This document shows positions 1-11,801 of a stretch of 64,000 bases of DNA, one piece after another (positions within the stretch are counted from its first letter, which is position 1; each line of letters opens with the position of its first letter). The position numbers and the translations under genes were made by a program. Under the pieces are notes generated by a model that was not told the origin of the DNA, did no database searches, and worked only from the letters and a program-made list of their open reading frames with translations. The stretch is from Aquila chrysaetos chrysaetos. Its lineage: Eukaryota > Chordata > Aves > Accipitriformes > Accipitridae. Location of the stretch: the NCBI RefSeq assembly GCF_900496995.4, contig NC_044011.1, positions 46,487,541 to 46,551,540 of the forward strand, read 5' to 3'.

Positions 1-557
1 TCATCCTCCCCATTAAGGAGCAGAACCCCCCCCCCCGGGGGCTGTTAAAAAAAAGAGGAGGGGGAGATGGAGACGGCATTTTTCCTTCCACCAGCCAGAC
101 CTGAAGCAAGGCAGCCGTCCGTCTGTCCGTCCATCGGCGCTCCATCGCCGGCGCCAGTCTCCCTCGGTTAAAATTACCTCCCGAGGGGGGAGAGAGCAAA
201 AACCAGGCTGGGAGGGGAATAAAATCCAGGTGAGCTCATCCTCCTCCTCCTCCTCTGGAGAAAACATCTCTACTTGGCATGAGCGAGGTGTTTCCAAGCC
301 CGGCACATCCCTCACGTCACCCCAATCGCTATCGCCCCGGGACCAGGAGCTTATTCATTCGGCAGGTATTTAGCGGGAGATAATACGGCCACTTCCCAAC
401 CATCCTTTGGCTGAGCCAAAGGTGTAATTCTGGTGTGGGATGCGATTTTTCGGTAGAGGTTTCCCTGCTGATCCTCACCCCAGCATCCCAGCGGATGCTC
501 TGTGGCCAGGAGAGCACGGAAGAGCCACCACCAGCAGGACCCCCATCCTCCACCCCA

Positions 558-650
558 ACTGTTTTTTTTATTAAATTAATAATTTGTTGGATTTATTAAA
601 TTATTAAAAATAAAATTTTATTTAAAAAACATAATTTAATAAACCTATTG
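558..650. repeat. AT-rich low-complexity stretch
   Basis: About 90 bp made almost only of A and T (runs of TTTATTAAATTA-type sequence), flanked on both sides by mixed GC-rich sequence. It contains AATAAA-like hexamers on both strands, but no gene 3' end can be assigned to it. Confidence 0.6.
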
Positions 651-3600
651 CTGTTAAATCCCCGAGAATGGGAAGAAAAGCAAAGCTACCCGGCCAAGCT
701 GGATTATCTGAAGCAGTGACCGACCTAAAAATAAACGACCGCTATTTAAGGACGAGCCTCCTGCGATTACCCCCCCCAAAAAAAAAAAACTAAAAGGAAA
801 AAACAGATGTGAGAAATCACTACTGTTTCCAAGCTGGGGTGTTTAGCATCACCCATCAGACAAAAAAAAAAAAATCCTATTTGGGGTTTATTTCTTAGCA
901 AAATTCTGTGCTTCCAAGAGAAGAGCATTCCCAGGCTTAAAGCTGCTGATTTACAGACACCCCATACATTGAGCCAGGCAAATAAATAATTAAGATTTAA
1001 ATATGCGTTTGCATAATACAGATAATCTGTCAATTTAACTTGTAAATGCAGTCAGAATTAAGCAGCGACTTTGTTAATTAGGTAGCAAAGGGGCCTGGGA
1101 AGCCCCAGCTCCACAGCAGACGCTGAAGAACCATAAGGATGCTAAAGCCGAATTTGCTGGGGGATGCAGGGGCTCGGCAGTGTGACCAGGCGTTGGGGCA
1201 GGTTTTATCCTCCCCCTCCCCTAACGCAGCGCTGGGGCACCAAACCCTTGCGTTCACCTATATTTTTATTGCAAAAGCCCCTGTAACAGCTCCAGCCCTT
1301 CATCAGGAGCTGCCTGTACCTTCCCGTTCTGCCTGCACCGAAAGCTGCAAGGGCTACCATCGCCACACGATAAAAAAAAGGCAGCGGAAAAAGAGCCTGG
1401 GGTAATATTTTTGAGGACGAATCACATATTTTTTTGTTGCGTAAATAGCAACAAAAGCCGGGCTCTTGGCCACCCTCGGCTCCCCCCACCCCAAAAACGA
1501 GAGCTCGCTACCCAGACCCTGCCTGGGAGGGAAACCTGTTGAGCCCGTATGTGCGTGAACAGACGGTTCTTTGTGATTTTTTTTTTTTTTCCCCCTTCTT
1601 CTTCTATTTTTTGTTTTGAAGCGGCACTGGTTATTGTACAGGGAGGGACCAGAGGAGTTCCCAGCCCTTGGCGCGGTTCCTGACGCCTTGTTCTCCGCTT
1701 TAACCCAGCGCTGGGAAGGCAGCATCGCATTTAACCCCTAAAGCCCTTCGCTCCCCTTAGTTTTTGACACCCTCCCCCCCATCCCACACTCCGGTCCTCC
1801 TTCGGTCCTTCTTCCCCTTATTTCTCACTTTCCACCCCATTTTTCCCCATGATGCCCCAGCACTCTCCTCCATTCCCAACCCAGGCGGGTCCGGATCCAT
1901 CCTCGTGCCGTAAATTCCCACCCCACGAACACTACACTGGGGGGGGGGGGGGGGTTGGACAAGCCCGACGGCCACGGAGCTGCCGGGATGGGGTTTTAAT
2001 ACCCGGACAGGGGTGGTTTATTATCCACCGTGGGGATGCTCGGCTGGCAGAGTGCATACAGCATCAGCAAAGCCCCAGAGCAGCAGGTTTGCAGCGTTAA
2101 AGCAGCCTCAGCTCTTGCTCAGCGCTTTCCTGCCTCAGTTTCCCCCCATTTTGGGGCTCAGGGAAGCTCTACCCAGTCAACAGCAGAGGCAGGGGATGCG
2201 GCAGGGACCGCGAGCCCCAAACTCCAGCCCAAGTCATATATATATATCTACATGATTTTTTTTTTAAAAAGGAAATTAAAAAACCACCCGATAGAAATGT
2301 CGCAAGCGACTCAAAACCTGACACAGGATCTGACCCGGAGCTCCGGCTTGTGCAAGGCCACAGGGTGAGTTGTAACCTCTCGCCAGTGGCATTACTCTCT
2401 GGTTAAAAAAACTGAGGCTTGGCTGAGTCAGCCCGGCCGGATATCGGGATCTTGAATCCGGCCGGGAAAACTTCGGCGAGGCTGCCGGCGAGCTGGGGGA
2501 GACATTTTGCGAGGGGAAGAAACGAAACAGGAACAGCATCTGGAAGCGATTGGAGGCGAGGAGCCTCTCCCAGGCGCAGCGGGGAATTCCAGCGGCGTGA
2601 GCTCAGGTTAAAGCCTCCTTCGCAGACCCAGGATTAGAAAAAAAAAAACCCCAAGCTTCAGCATATATATTTTTAAACCTGCAAATAATGAAGTAAAGGC
2701 AGCCAGCTCCCCACTCAGTCCTACCTGGACACGGCTTTGCGATTTAGGTTGTTTCTGATTTGCAATAACAAAAAAAAAACCAAACCCAAAAAAGAAGATA
2801 AATGTCTCCGTAGATTTGTTGATATAATTTTGCAGGCATGGCATAGGGAGGAGAGTCCTCCTCTGGCGCTGCATTGTTTAAAATAGCCTTGCTTTGCGTT
2901 ACGATGCGCCCCTGCACCATCCTTCCCCTGGGACCGCTGTATCGCACCTCTGAGCATCCCTCGCCGGCACGGGCTGCATCCCACAACGGTCCTTGAACGG
3001 CAGCGGCTCAGCAAACCCAGGAGCATCCCAGCATCCTCGGGACGGCATCGTAGAGCCGATGGAGGATGCCATCCTAGCTTAGACGGAGTGGTCCCTCCAC
3101 GAGGGACCGATGCGGCGGGGAGCCCCCGGTCCCCTCCAGCCATCCCTGAGCCCGTGGAACAGGGACCGGCAGCACCCGTGGGTGGTCAAACTGGACACCC
3201 CAGTAGAGCACGTGCCATGCCAGGATGGTGACCCCGGCCACTCCATGCCACCCAGCGTGGTGGCACGGGCAGGCTGCCTGCCAATGCCCCCCTCTGCAGT
3301 TCCGCCGTGCCCTTTTGCACGGCCGGCACGTAAATATGCGCCTTAAAACCAAAAAATACCTCAACCACACGTTAACACCCACATCGAGATATAACTAACT
3401 TGCCCGTTACTAATATAAACCACCTGCGTGGCAGCTTGCGCGCTCAAGAAGTCCCAAGCATCCCACCGAAGCGATGCCGGCAAACCTGCACCCCGTCTCT
3501 CTTTGAGCCAGAGCAATTTATTGCAGGGCGGGATCCACGGGCGATGTGCAGAATCCGGCCCCGTCTGCCAACGCCTACCAAATCCCGCTCCCCCAAAATT

Positions 3601-4033
3601 GCCGCTTCAGCCCCACCGCGCACCGAACACCCGGAGCCGAGCGCTCGCCTGAAGAATCCTTCCCACCTCCATCGCTCCCACCCACCTTCCCGGCAGTTCG
3701 GCGGTCCCCATCCCGCGCCGATCCACAGCACGGCAGAGCCGCACCAGCCGGGAGCAATGTCCGCCGGCGATGCCGGTACTGCAGCTTGGCAGCCTCCGGC
3801 AGACGGTGAAACACATCCTGGAGAGGAGCCGCAGCCCGCGCCGGACCAAAACCACTCTGAGCATCCGCCAGTCCGAAGCAAAACCAGGACGGAGGGTGGC
3901 TCCTTCTCCAGTTTCGCCGTTCCCCGCTGGCCAAATCCCCTTCCCCTTCCTTCAAGGAAACTTTCCAGCCCAACCCAGTCATATGCAAGGGGTCAGCAAG
4001 TGGAAATGCAAAAGGTTAGCAAGACCGGTGCTT

Positions 4034-4060
4034 CCCCCCCCCCCCCCCCCCCCCCCCCCC
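4034..4060. repeat. Poly-C run of 27
   Basis: An uninterrupted run of 27 C on the plus strand, preceded by CTT and followed by AAGAAG. It is the longest pure C run in the window. Length is likely to vary between individuals and to be error-prone in sequencing. Confidence 0.9.
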
Positions 4061-6899
4061 AAGAAGACACAGGCTTTTCCTAGAAAAAGCTCAATAAACA
4101 TGAGGATCGCGGCCGGAGGAAGGAGAAGCCACCAGTGTCCAAGTGCAAGAGGAAGGCGAGGGGAGGTTAAAAAGAAACACCAAAAACAGAGAACCAGACG
4201 TTACAAACAGCAGCGTGAAAGTGTCATATCATTTCCTCTTCTTGCTGCAAAACCGAAACTGCTCGCGCGAGCGTCCTCGATGGCTTCGTACGAGGGTCAC
4301 TGGCCCCAGCCCAGGGTTCCTAGCCTGCGATGGGGAAAACGGGATGGGGTGTCCACAGGGATGTGGGCAAAGACGGGATGCCAACTCTGCAGGAGGGCCA
4401 CCACATCCCTACTCCTTACACAGCCATCATGCTACGCCCAGAGAAAACAACCAAAAGGGGAAAAAATTAAATAAAATAAATTATATTTTAAAAAAGCATG
4501 ATAGGAAAAGCTCTTGGGAACAAGACTCCCAGCCCAAACCAGCTCTGAAATACTCAGGACTAAAGCAACGGGACCACGGCCTTATACAAGAGAATAAGCA
4601 ACAGAGTATGTGGGATTTAGAGATATCACCAAATAATTAGTTTTAATTAGTGGGATTCAACCCGAGAATCACTGCTGGCCGAACACACACACACCCCCCC
4701 CCCCGAAAACAGGCACGTGGAGGGCCCCGGTCTCACTTGGCATTCCTGCATCCTGCAGCCTGGCATCCACCTTTGATGTTGGTTGCAAGCATGGGGGTGT
4801 CCCAAGCTATAAAAATACAGGCTTGAAGATGTAAGTATGGTTGCTCCAGAGTTTAAAACGGACTTAAATAGAAGTTTTCACTCCACGGGTGGGTTTTCAC
4901 TCCGTGGGTGGGTTAGGGACCGGGAGGATGCTCTGGTCACCGTTGTGGTCGCAGCTCTGGAAGACACCCTACTCACAGATCTCCATGGTGGACATTCCTT
5001 AAAATTAGTGTCAACAGACAGTTCCTTCTCTTATATTTACATTTGCAGAGCCCTTAGCCCCTATCCTCGTGGGATTCGATGCCTTGCTGTAGCAGTTGCT
5101 ATTAAATCACTGCCTGGAGGTGGAGGAGCAAGCAGCTCCCTAATGATACAGATAATTAAGCACAGGGGTTAAGGAGAGTCCAGGAAAGCGCGTTGATCCC
5201 ATCCCACAGCTTATAACGATGTTAGGAGTTCATTATAGGTTGGACGTGTCTTTAGGAGCCAGGATAGGAAGAGGAGACCTCACACCTGCAGGACAGCCAG
5301 CACCGGAGCTGGAGGCAGCATCTCCTGGGATGATTCCACCTCCGAGTCCTCTGCTCAAGATCCCGGCTCTTCCCAGGCTGGGATCCGGCACGTGCTACGG
5401 AAAGCCGCGATGCAACGCAACGGGAATGGCAACGCACTTTGCAGAGTTGAAACGCAAGTCGTCTGCAGCCAGCAGTGCCAGTGCGTCCCCCCGCACGGCT
5501 GATCCCTGACCCCAAAGCTCCAGACCAAGACCAGTGACCAGCATGGACCCCCCACCTGCTCCAGCCCCTTAAGCAAAGGGAGAAGGTTCTCTGTGCACAC
5601 TTAAAATCATCAGCTCCATCACCAGTCCGGGGTTCTGCCCTGCCCGGGGTGTCCGTCCCGTGTCACTCTGCCCTGCCACTCACCACGGAAAGCCTCAGCG
5701 GAGGCAGCTGGCAAAGCCAGGGTAATCCCTCTTCTCCGCCGCCAGCCTCTTCATCTCCGAGAGCGGTCGGAGGGAGAGCCCGGCAGAGAAAACCGGCAAA
5801 TTCAGCAGGGCTTTCCCAAAAGCTCCACCGCGAGACTTTAATTAGCTCATCTCGCTAAGAGATGGGGACGGGAGTCGCCGAGCAGCCTGGCACCAGCCCA
5901 CCAACCCACCGGGCATCGCTCTATTAACTCGATGGGGAGAGACACATCCCATGCCCGGTGTCAAAGCCGAGGAGCACAAAAAAAAAGCCCCCGGAGGAAG
6001 ATTTTCCTTTGTTGTCAGCTCCCCAGAACAATAAAACCCCGTCGGTTCACCCTGCGAAAGACCTGACATTGAAAGTCCTTTTTCTGCTGCCGTGGGGCAA
6101 GCATCCTCATCTCCCCCCAGGAACGAGCTGGTCCCGTGGGAGAAGAGGGCTCCGGGAGCACGCGATGGGGTGGGATGGGGTTTATCAGCATCCTGCACCA
6201 GGACACCCGGATCCCGCTCCCGGCACCTCCGTCCACACTGGGATCGTCCCCTCCTACCCCTTTGGGATCACCGGGCTACTGGAGCACATCCGTCAACCGG
6301 TCAGAGAACGCTCGGGGACAGAAAAGCAAAAAAAAAAGCTCAGACCGCTTAAATAAATCACCCTCAACCTGCGCCTCTGCGAGAGCGAGACCGTCCAGAG
6401 CCGCACACGGGGCACGTCCTCCCCTCCCCAGGGCCTCCGGGAGGATTCTCCCTTCCTTACACCGGCGCCCGGGCATTAATATCGCACATACCCATCGAAA
6501 CGAGCCCCCCGCACGCTATCGGGAGATGCCAGAAACTCTCTTGCCGGGGGTCTTGGCGTGGGTTCGCCTTCCTTAGGGGCGGCCGTGGGCAGGAGCGATG
6601 CCGAAGGCCGGTTTTTCCCCGCGAGACGCAGGGGTTTTGTTTTGCCGGGAACCGGGCGGTAGCAGCTGGAAGGGCATCGCAAGAGCGGGGGCTTTCCTCT
6701 CGCCGCTGCCCGCGCATGCTTCGCCACCTGGAAGCTCAACCGTGCTCTAATTAATTACGCTAATTAGAAAAATAATAATTAAAAAGAACAAAACAAAACA
6801 CAGAAATAAAGCCGCTTTCTCGCTTTCCGGCGTGGCGCGCTCACCGGGGCATCGATGCCGATGGCGTGGGATGCATCGGTGGGGGTCCAAGCTTGGGTT

Positions 6900-7640
6900 A
6901 ACGGGGGGGGGGGGGGGGGGTGTGTCTCCCCCTCTATCCCCAATTTGCACCCCCCCTGTGCAAAAGCTGCCTGGGAGCTGCAAAGCAGGCAGCCCTGCCT
7001 GTCCTGCCGCCCTCCCAGCATGGACCACCCCCCCAATACCTCCAGCCCCCCCCCCCAATAAAAGCTACGGGGCTTTTGCTTGCAACCCCCCCCCCCCCCT
7101 TTTTTGCTCAACCCCCCCGGCTCGCAAACCCACTTGCAGCGGAGACACGGAGGCGGGGGGGGGGGGGGGGACACACGGACACGGGGGGGGGACGACCCTA
7201 CAGACTCACCATGGGGCGGGCGTGGGGGGGTCCGGTGCGGGATGCCGGAGCCAGCCCGGGGATGCATGGATGGATGGATGGATGGATGGACGGACAGACG
7301 GACGGGGGAGGGGGCACGCTTGCGCACAGAGCCGGGATGGGAGGGAGGGAGGGAGGGAGGGAGGGAAGGGAAGAGCATCCCGGGAGCTGGAAGCACTCCG
7401 TTCCCCCCCCCCTCCAGGCAGTGGAGAGGTGGGGGAATACAACCACCCCTCCCCACCCCATACCCAGCGGACCCCCAAAAATCACAGCGCTGGGGGGCCC
7501 AGGCAAACTTGGGGTGCGCTCAGCCCCCCCCCCCCTCCTTGGCACAAATCTCGCCAACACCCCCCCCCCCCCAATGAAGAGCAGCTCACAGCAAATTTTG
7601 GGGGGGGGGGCAAAGCTTTTTGGGGGGTTCACACCGTTCC
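6900..7640. repeat. Cluster of G/C homopolymers and tetranucleotide repeats
   Basis: A G run of 18 lies at 6903-6920. Several C or G runs of ten or more follow, near 7040-7100, 7156-7170, 7530 and 7600. A (TGGA)n array lies at about 7266-7290 and a (GGGA)n array at about 7341-7367. All frames here stay open for long distances, so the long open frames are an effect of base composition and not genes. Confidence 0.8.
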
Positions 7641-10600
7641 CCCATCGAATCCGCCAGCCGAAGCACCGTGAGATGGCATGCAGAGGATCTGGGGATGGCT
7701 TGGCTTCAAATCAGCGACTTAATATTGTTTGGGAGGGTTTTTTATTTTTTTCCCCACAGAGAAATTTAATTCCCACGGCAGGAATGCCCCATGCCCAGCC
7801 ATCTCGGTCTCCCATGGGATTTCATTTCCATCCCATCATCACGATACACAAAATGCAGCAGCCGACCCCCCCCCAAGGCTTTTATTTCTATCGTCCAAAA
7901 TCCATCCCTCCTGCACCGGGGTGGGGTTTTGCCAATCCCCAAGATAATTAGCAATATTAATGCTGATTTTTACATGGGAAATAATGTGAAATATTGCCTC
8001 CAGTAGCAGGCAGCTTGTAGCTGAAGGCAGCAAGGTTTGGTCCCCTTTACCAGGCTGGAAAGCAAGAGCTAGCGGGAACTTGGAGGGCACCAGCCCCATT
8101 TGAAGACCGACACGTCCAGTGCCGACAATATTAATTGGTAAAATACCTGTTGAGCTGATGGCTCTGGTATTGCCAAGGCTAATTGAGCAACCACATCAAT
8201 ATTTGAAGAGCATCCTCGCTTTGTCAGTCAACCTATGTAGGATGAGGTTTTCTTGCTGGCAAGATGCGAGGTAACGGGGCAGAGAGTTTTACCCGTGGTG
8301 ACAGGCGAGCCTGCCATAATTAGGCTTTAATTGCCACCAGCTTGTAGACAATCCCAGGGTAATTATTGGGGCTGCAGCTCAGCAGGGAGGGAGCTGGGAT
8401 TTGCTTGAAGGATATTTAGACCCTTCGGTCTCTTGTGTTCCCCTGCTAGGTTTATTGCATCTGAAAACAATAAACAGTGTTCAATAAAACTCCAGCAATA
8501 ATAATGCATCCCAAATGTCTATTTTTACCATGCCCCCAAGACAGAATATTAAAAGAGGCTGCAAAAGCTTTGCTTCTCAGCATCTTCTCAGTCCGCAGCT
8601 CCCTCCTGCTGGTGATGGTGGGATGGGCTCGTTTTGGGGTGATGGCCTCCATCCCTGAGCATCCCCCCACGACCACAGCCTGTGGTAGCATCAACAGGGC
8701 CAAAAGCAGAAGAAAAGCCCTTGCAGAGATGCAAACCCAGCATCGGGGAGCTACTCCAGCTCCACGTTTCCCACGTGAGCTGCCTTGCCCAGACCTCCGC
8801 GCCGAGAGGTCTTGGTGCTGTGGCTTGAGCTTCACCAAGGTTTGGGGAAACGATGGTGATCCTGAACGCCAGTTGCGACCACCCCATAGGAAACTCAGGA
8901 CGTCTAAGCGCACCGGTCATGCATCCACGGGGCAGGTACGGGGTGCCTGCCTTGCCTACTCACATCTCCTCGGGTAACCCATCTCCCAAGGGACCCCTTG
9001 GGTGGACCCGAAGACCAACAAAGAACTTCCACTGGCCACCACAGCTCCAGTAGACAACGCGGTTTTAAAACCCACCAGAAAATACCATGCTTTGGAAACA
9101 CATTTGCTGCCTTAGCAGAATGCCACAAGCTTTCGCTGGGTAGTTAGTCATTGCTAATGACTACACCCTGCCCTAATATTTAATTTACAAAGGATAAATT
9201 GCCAGTTAGATTAATTCAGCATGATGAGCGCCGAGTAATTTGGAGAAGAAAAGGAGGGGGGGAAATCCTGGCTGTTTGAGAATTGAATTTGTAACGAGCT
9301 CTGCCATCACCCAGTCCAAAGCTATTCGGAAATCACATCAATAAAATCGTTTAGAAAATGCCCCGTCCACAGCAGCGAGGAACGGGACCATGTTCTTGCC
9401 CCACAAGTGCACGGGCAGAGGTTTCGCCATCCCAGGGTGGCCTGGCGCCATCACACCGCAACCAAAACGCTCCCGAAAGGGTGATGAGGACAAAGCAGGA
9501 ACCAGGCGAGCATGATCTATTAATAAAGGAGGAGCAGGGATGCCCTCGGCCAGGCTCGCAGCATCTGCTCGAGAGGGACAAGAATGGGGCGATTCATGCC
9601 CAGCACAAGCCGGCTTTGTCCTGCCGACCACCTCGGGCTCACCCTTCCTCAACCCATAGCCTAGAAATGCTGTCTGGTTTTGCAAAGCCAGCCCCAGGAC
9701 CTCAATAAATCCTTTGAAGGCTCCAGCCATAGATCCATCAAAATGCATCCCCCTGCCCTTTTCTCTTGGGGCAGGCAGGGACAGCCCTCGTCCTGGGCTC
9801 CACATATCTCCCCTGCTCCCAGAGGAGATGGGTGATGGCCCGGCAGCGCGCTTTCTAGTCTCCCAGGAGAAACAATTCCTCCAGCCGGAGCAGACAGATG
9901 GTCTGCAGAAGATGTGCTGCTTGGTCGTCTGCCACAGCCCTCAAAAAGCCTGTTTTCAGGACAGGTTTGGTTTGGGATTTTGGTTTGGTTTTTTTTTTTT
10001 TTTAATACCTGAAGAACAGGGAAGCTTCCTGGGTGACAGGATGGTCCCATCTGTTGTTTAACCATCTTCATTCTTGGGCTGGCCTGGGTGGGTACATGAA
10101 ACCGTGATGTTCCCTCACCCAGGGAGACCGAGCTTCTTGGCACAGAAAACGCTCTGGTACCGAAAAAAATTCATCCCTTTCCCTTAGCAACTTAAAACCT
10201 AGGGATGCAGAGAGCCAGGGGACAGCCAACCACGCTGATCATCTCTGGGTCCACTCCTACAGCAGCTCCCCAGCTCCTAAATCAACTCTGGCCCCAGATG
10301 TGCTCTGCTCAGGAGATGGGTAGATCTGAAACAAGAGGGAAAGACTCCCTCTAGCAGATTATCCCAGCTTTCTTAACACGTATTGCATTTTTGCAGAGAA
10401 ATAAGAAGTGGCTGCATCCAGATGCTCTGCCTCTCCTTGCTGCTAAAAGGTGCCTGACCTGAATATTTATTAAATTGGATGAGCCGAACAAAGCCCCGGG
10501 CACCTCTTGATGATGCTACTTGCAATCCAGCCGGCTCTGGACTGCTCCATCACAGAGCAGTGCTGTGGCACACCGAGCAGCCCTGCAAACAACAAATCAC

Positions 10601-11636
10601 TTCTGTTTCCCCCCCTCCCGCCCATCAGCAAAAAAACCCTCTTGGAGCCCAGTGTGTTGAAAGAAGTAAATAACTGGGGTGGCCAGCAAGATGATTCCTG
10701 CAATTACATCCCTGGTTACCGGCTGGCCAGAAACCAGAGCCCTTTTTGGCAGCAAGAACTCATGAAGTTTTCAGAGGTTGGTGTCCAGCGAAGAAGATGC
10801 AGGGGAACTGATGGCTGGGTCGGCAGACCAAGCCTCTCTCTATACGTAGAAATCTATTTTTCCCACTGCAACGGGCAAGCTCTCACCAGGTCACGGTGTG
10901 ATGACCATTTAAACAGAGTCAAGCGGCGAGGAAGAAGTTGGGATCTCACTGAAAGGGGAAGAAAAACCTCACCAGAGCTGGAAAGTGGCAGCAAAGTCAT
11001 CCAGGGTCTCACGAGGCTCCTCTGCGGGACCCTCCAGCTGCAGGAAGGCATTTACTGCCCTGCCACCACCTTGGCAGAAGGAAGAGCAGTATTATTTATG
11101 GTTTTTTTAATGAGCACACTGAGGAATCCTTGCAAAACCTTGAGAAGCCTGTGTCAGGGAGGGGCTGCCCTTTTAAATGAGCTCATTTAAGCCGGATATA
11201 TGACTAATTAGCAGGGTAGAGGTGACAGCTCTCAGGCTGGGGAATCAGGCAGCATGCACAGTCGTGTTTACCTCCACAGAGCCCACAGCGGCTGGCTGGC
11301 CGGGAGGGGCAAGGACTTGGGTTAGTCATTTGAGTTATTTGGAGCAAGAAACCCCTCCCTGCCCCAGGAAAGCTGCAATCCCGCTCCCAGGGGTAAATCT
11401 GTAGAAATAAGTGAAGCTTTCTGAGGGCAGCAGGTTTCCTTGGAACACTCTGGCTGCCTACTCCCCCATTTGGGCTGACATTTGGTGGCAGGGGTTATCT
11501 TTTGGGTGGAGAAGATGGATCCACACAGATCCTCCTGCCCAAACCCCTCTGCTCGCTGCATCCCAGAGGCGCCCAGTCCGGTGCTACGACCCTGGTAAAA
11601 AACAGCACATTAAAATGGGTTACTCAATCTTAATGT

Positions 11637-11642
11637 TTTAAT
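11637..11642 (-). terminator. DCPS: Candidate DCPS polyadenylation signal
   Basis: Minus-strand ATTAAA lies about 160 bases beyond the DCPS stop codon, the first PAS-like hexamer met downstream. No cleavage site can be proved from sequence alone. Confidence 0.35.
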
Positions 11643-11801
11643 TGACTTGAGCAGAAGACATGGTTTCCATAGCAATGGGCCGCCAGCCCCAATTTGTACA
11701 AAATCAGAATTAAAAAAAATAAAAGCACCAAAACCTTTAAAAAAAACCCAAAAACGGGCATTTATGAAAAATAAAAAAAATACAAAAGCGCCTCTGCCAG
11801 T

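Larger units (their letters stand above)
1..11636. other. Intergenic region without a recognisable gene
   Basis: I find no coding exon that I recognise on either strand. The longer open frames here overlap one another in several frames and are rich in Pro, Gly, Arg and Ser, as expected for random GC-rich DNA. The stretch contains AT-rich spacers (about 558-650, 6745-6785, 8100-8520), CpG-rich pockets (about 2420-2600, 3440-3900, 6380-6720) and homopolymer runs. In human the next gene downstream of DCPS is ST3GAL4, as I recall, so the pockets could hold upstream promoters or non-coding first exons of a neighbour to the left. Nothing in the sequence proves that. Confidence 0.6.

Noticed and set aside
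6832-7951. Overlapping long open frames of 279 and 343 codons
   Set aside because: They run through poly-G/poly-C and tetranucleotide repeats, overlap each other in several frames on both strands, and resemble no protein family.
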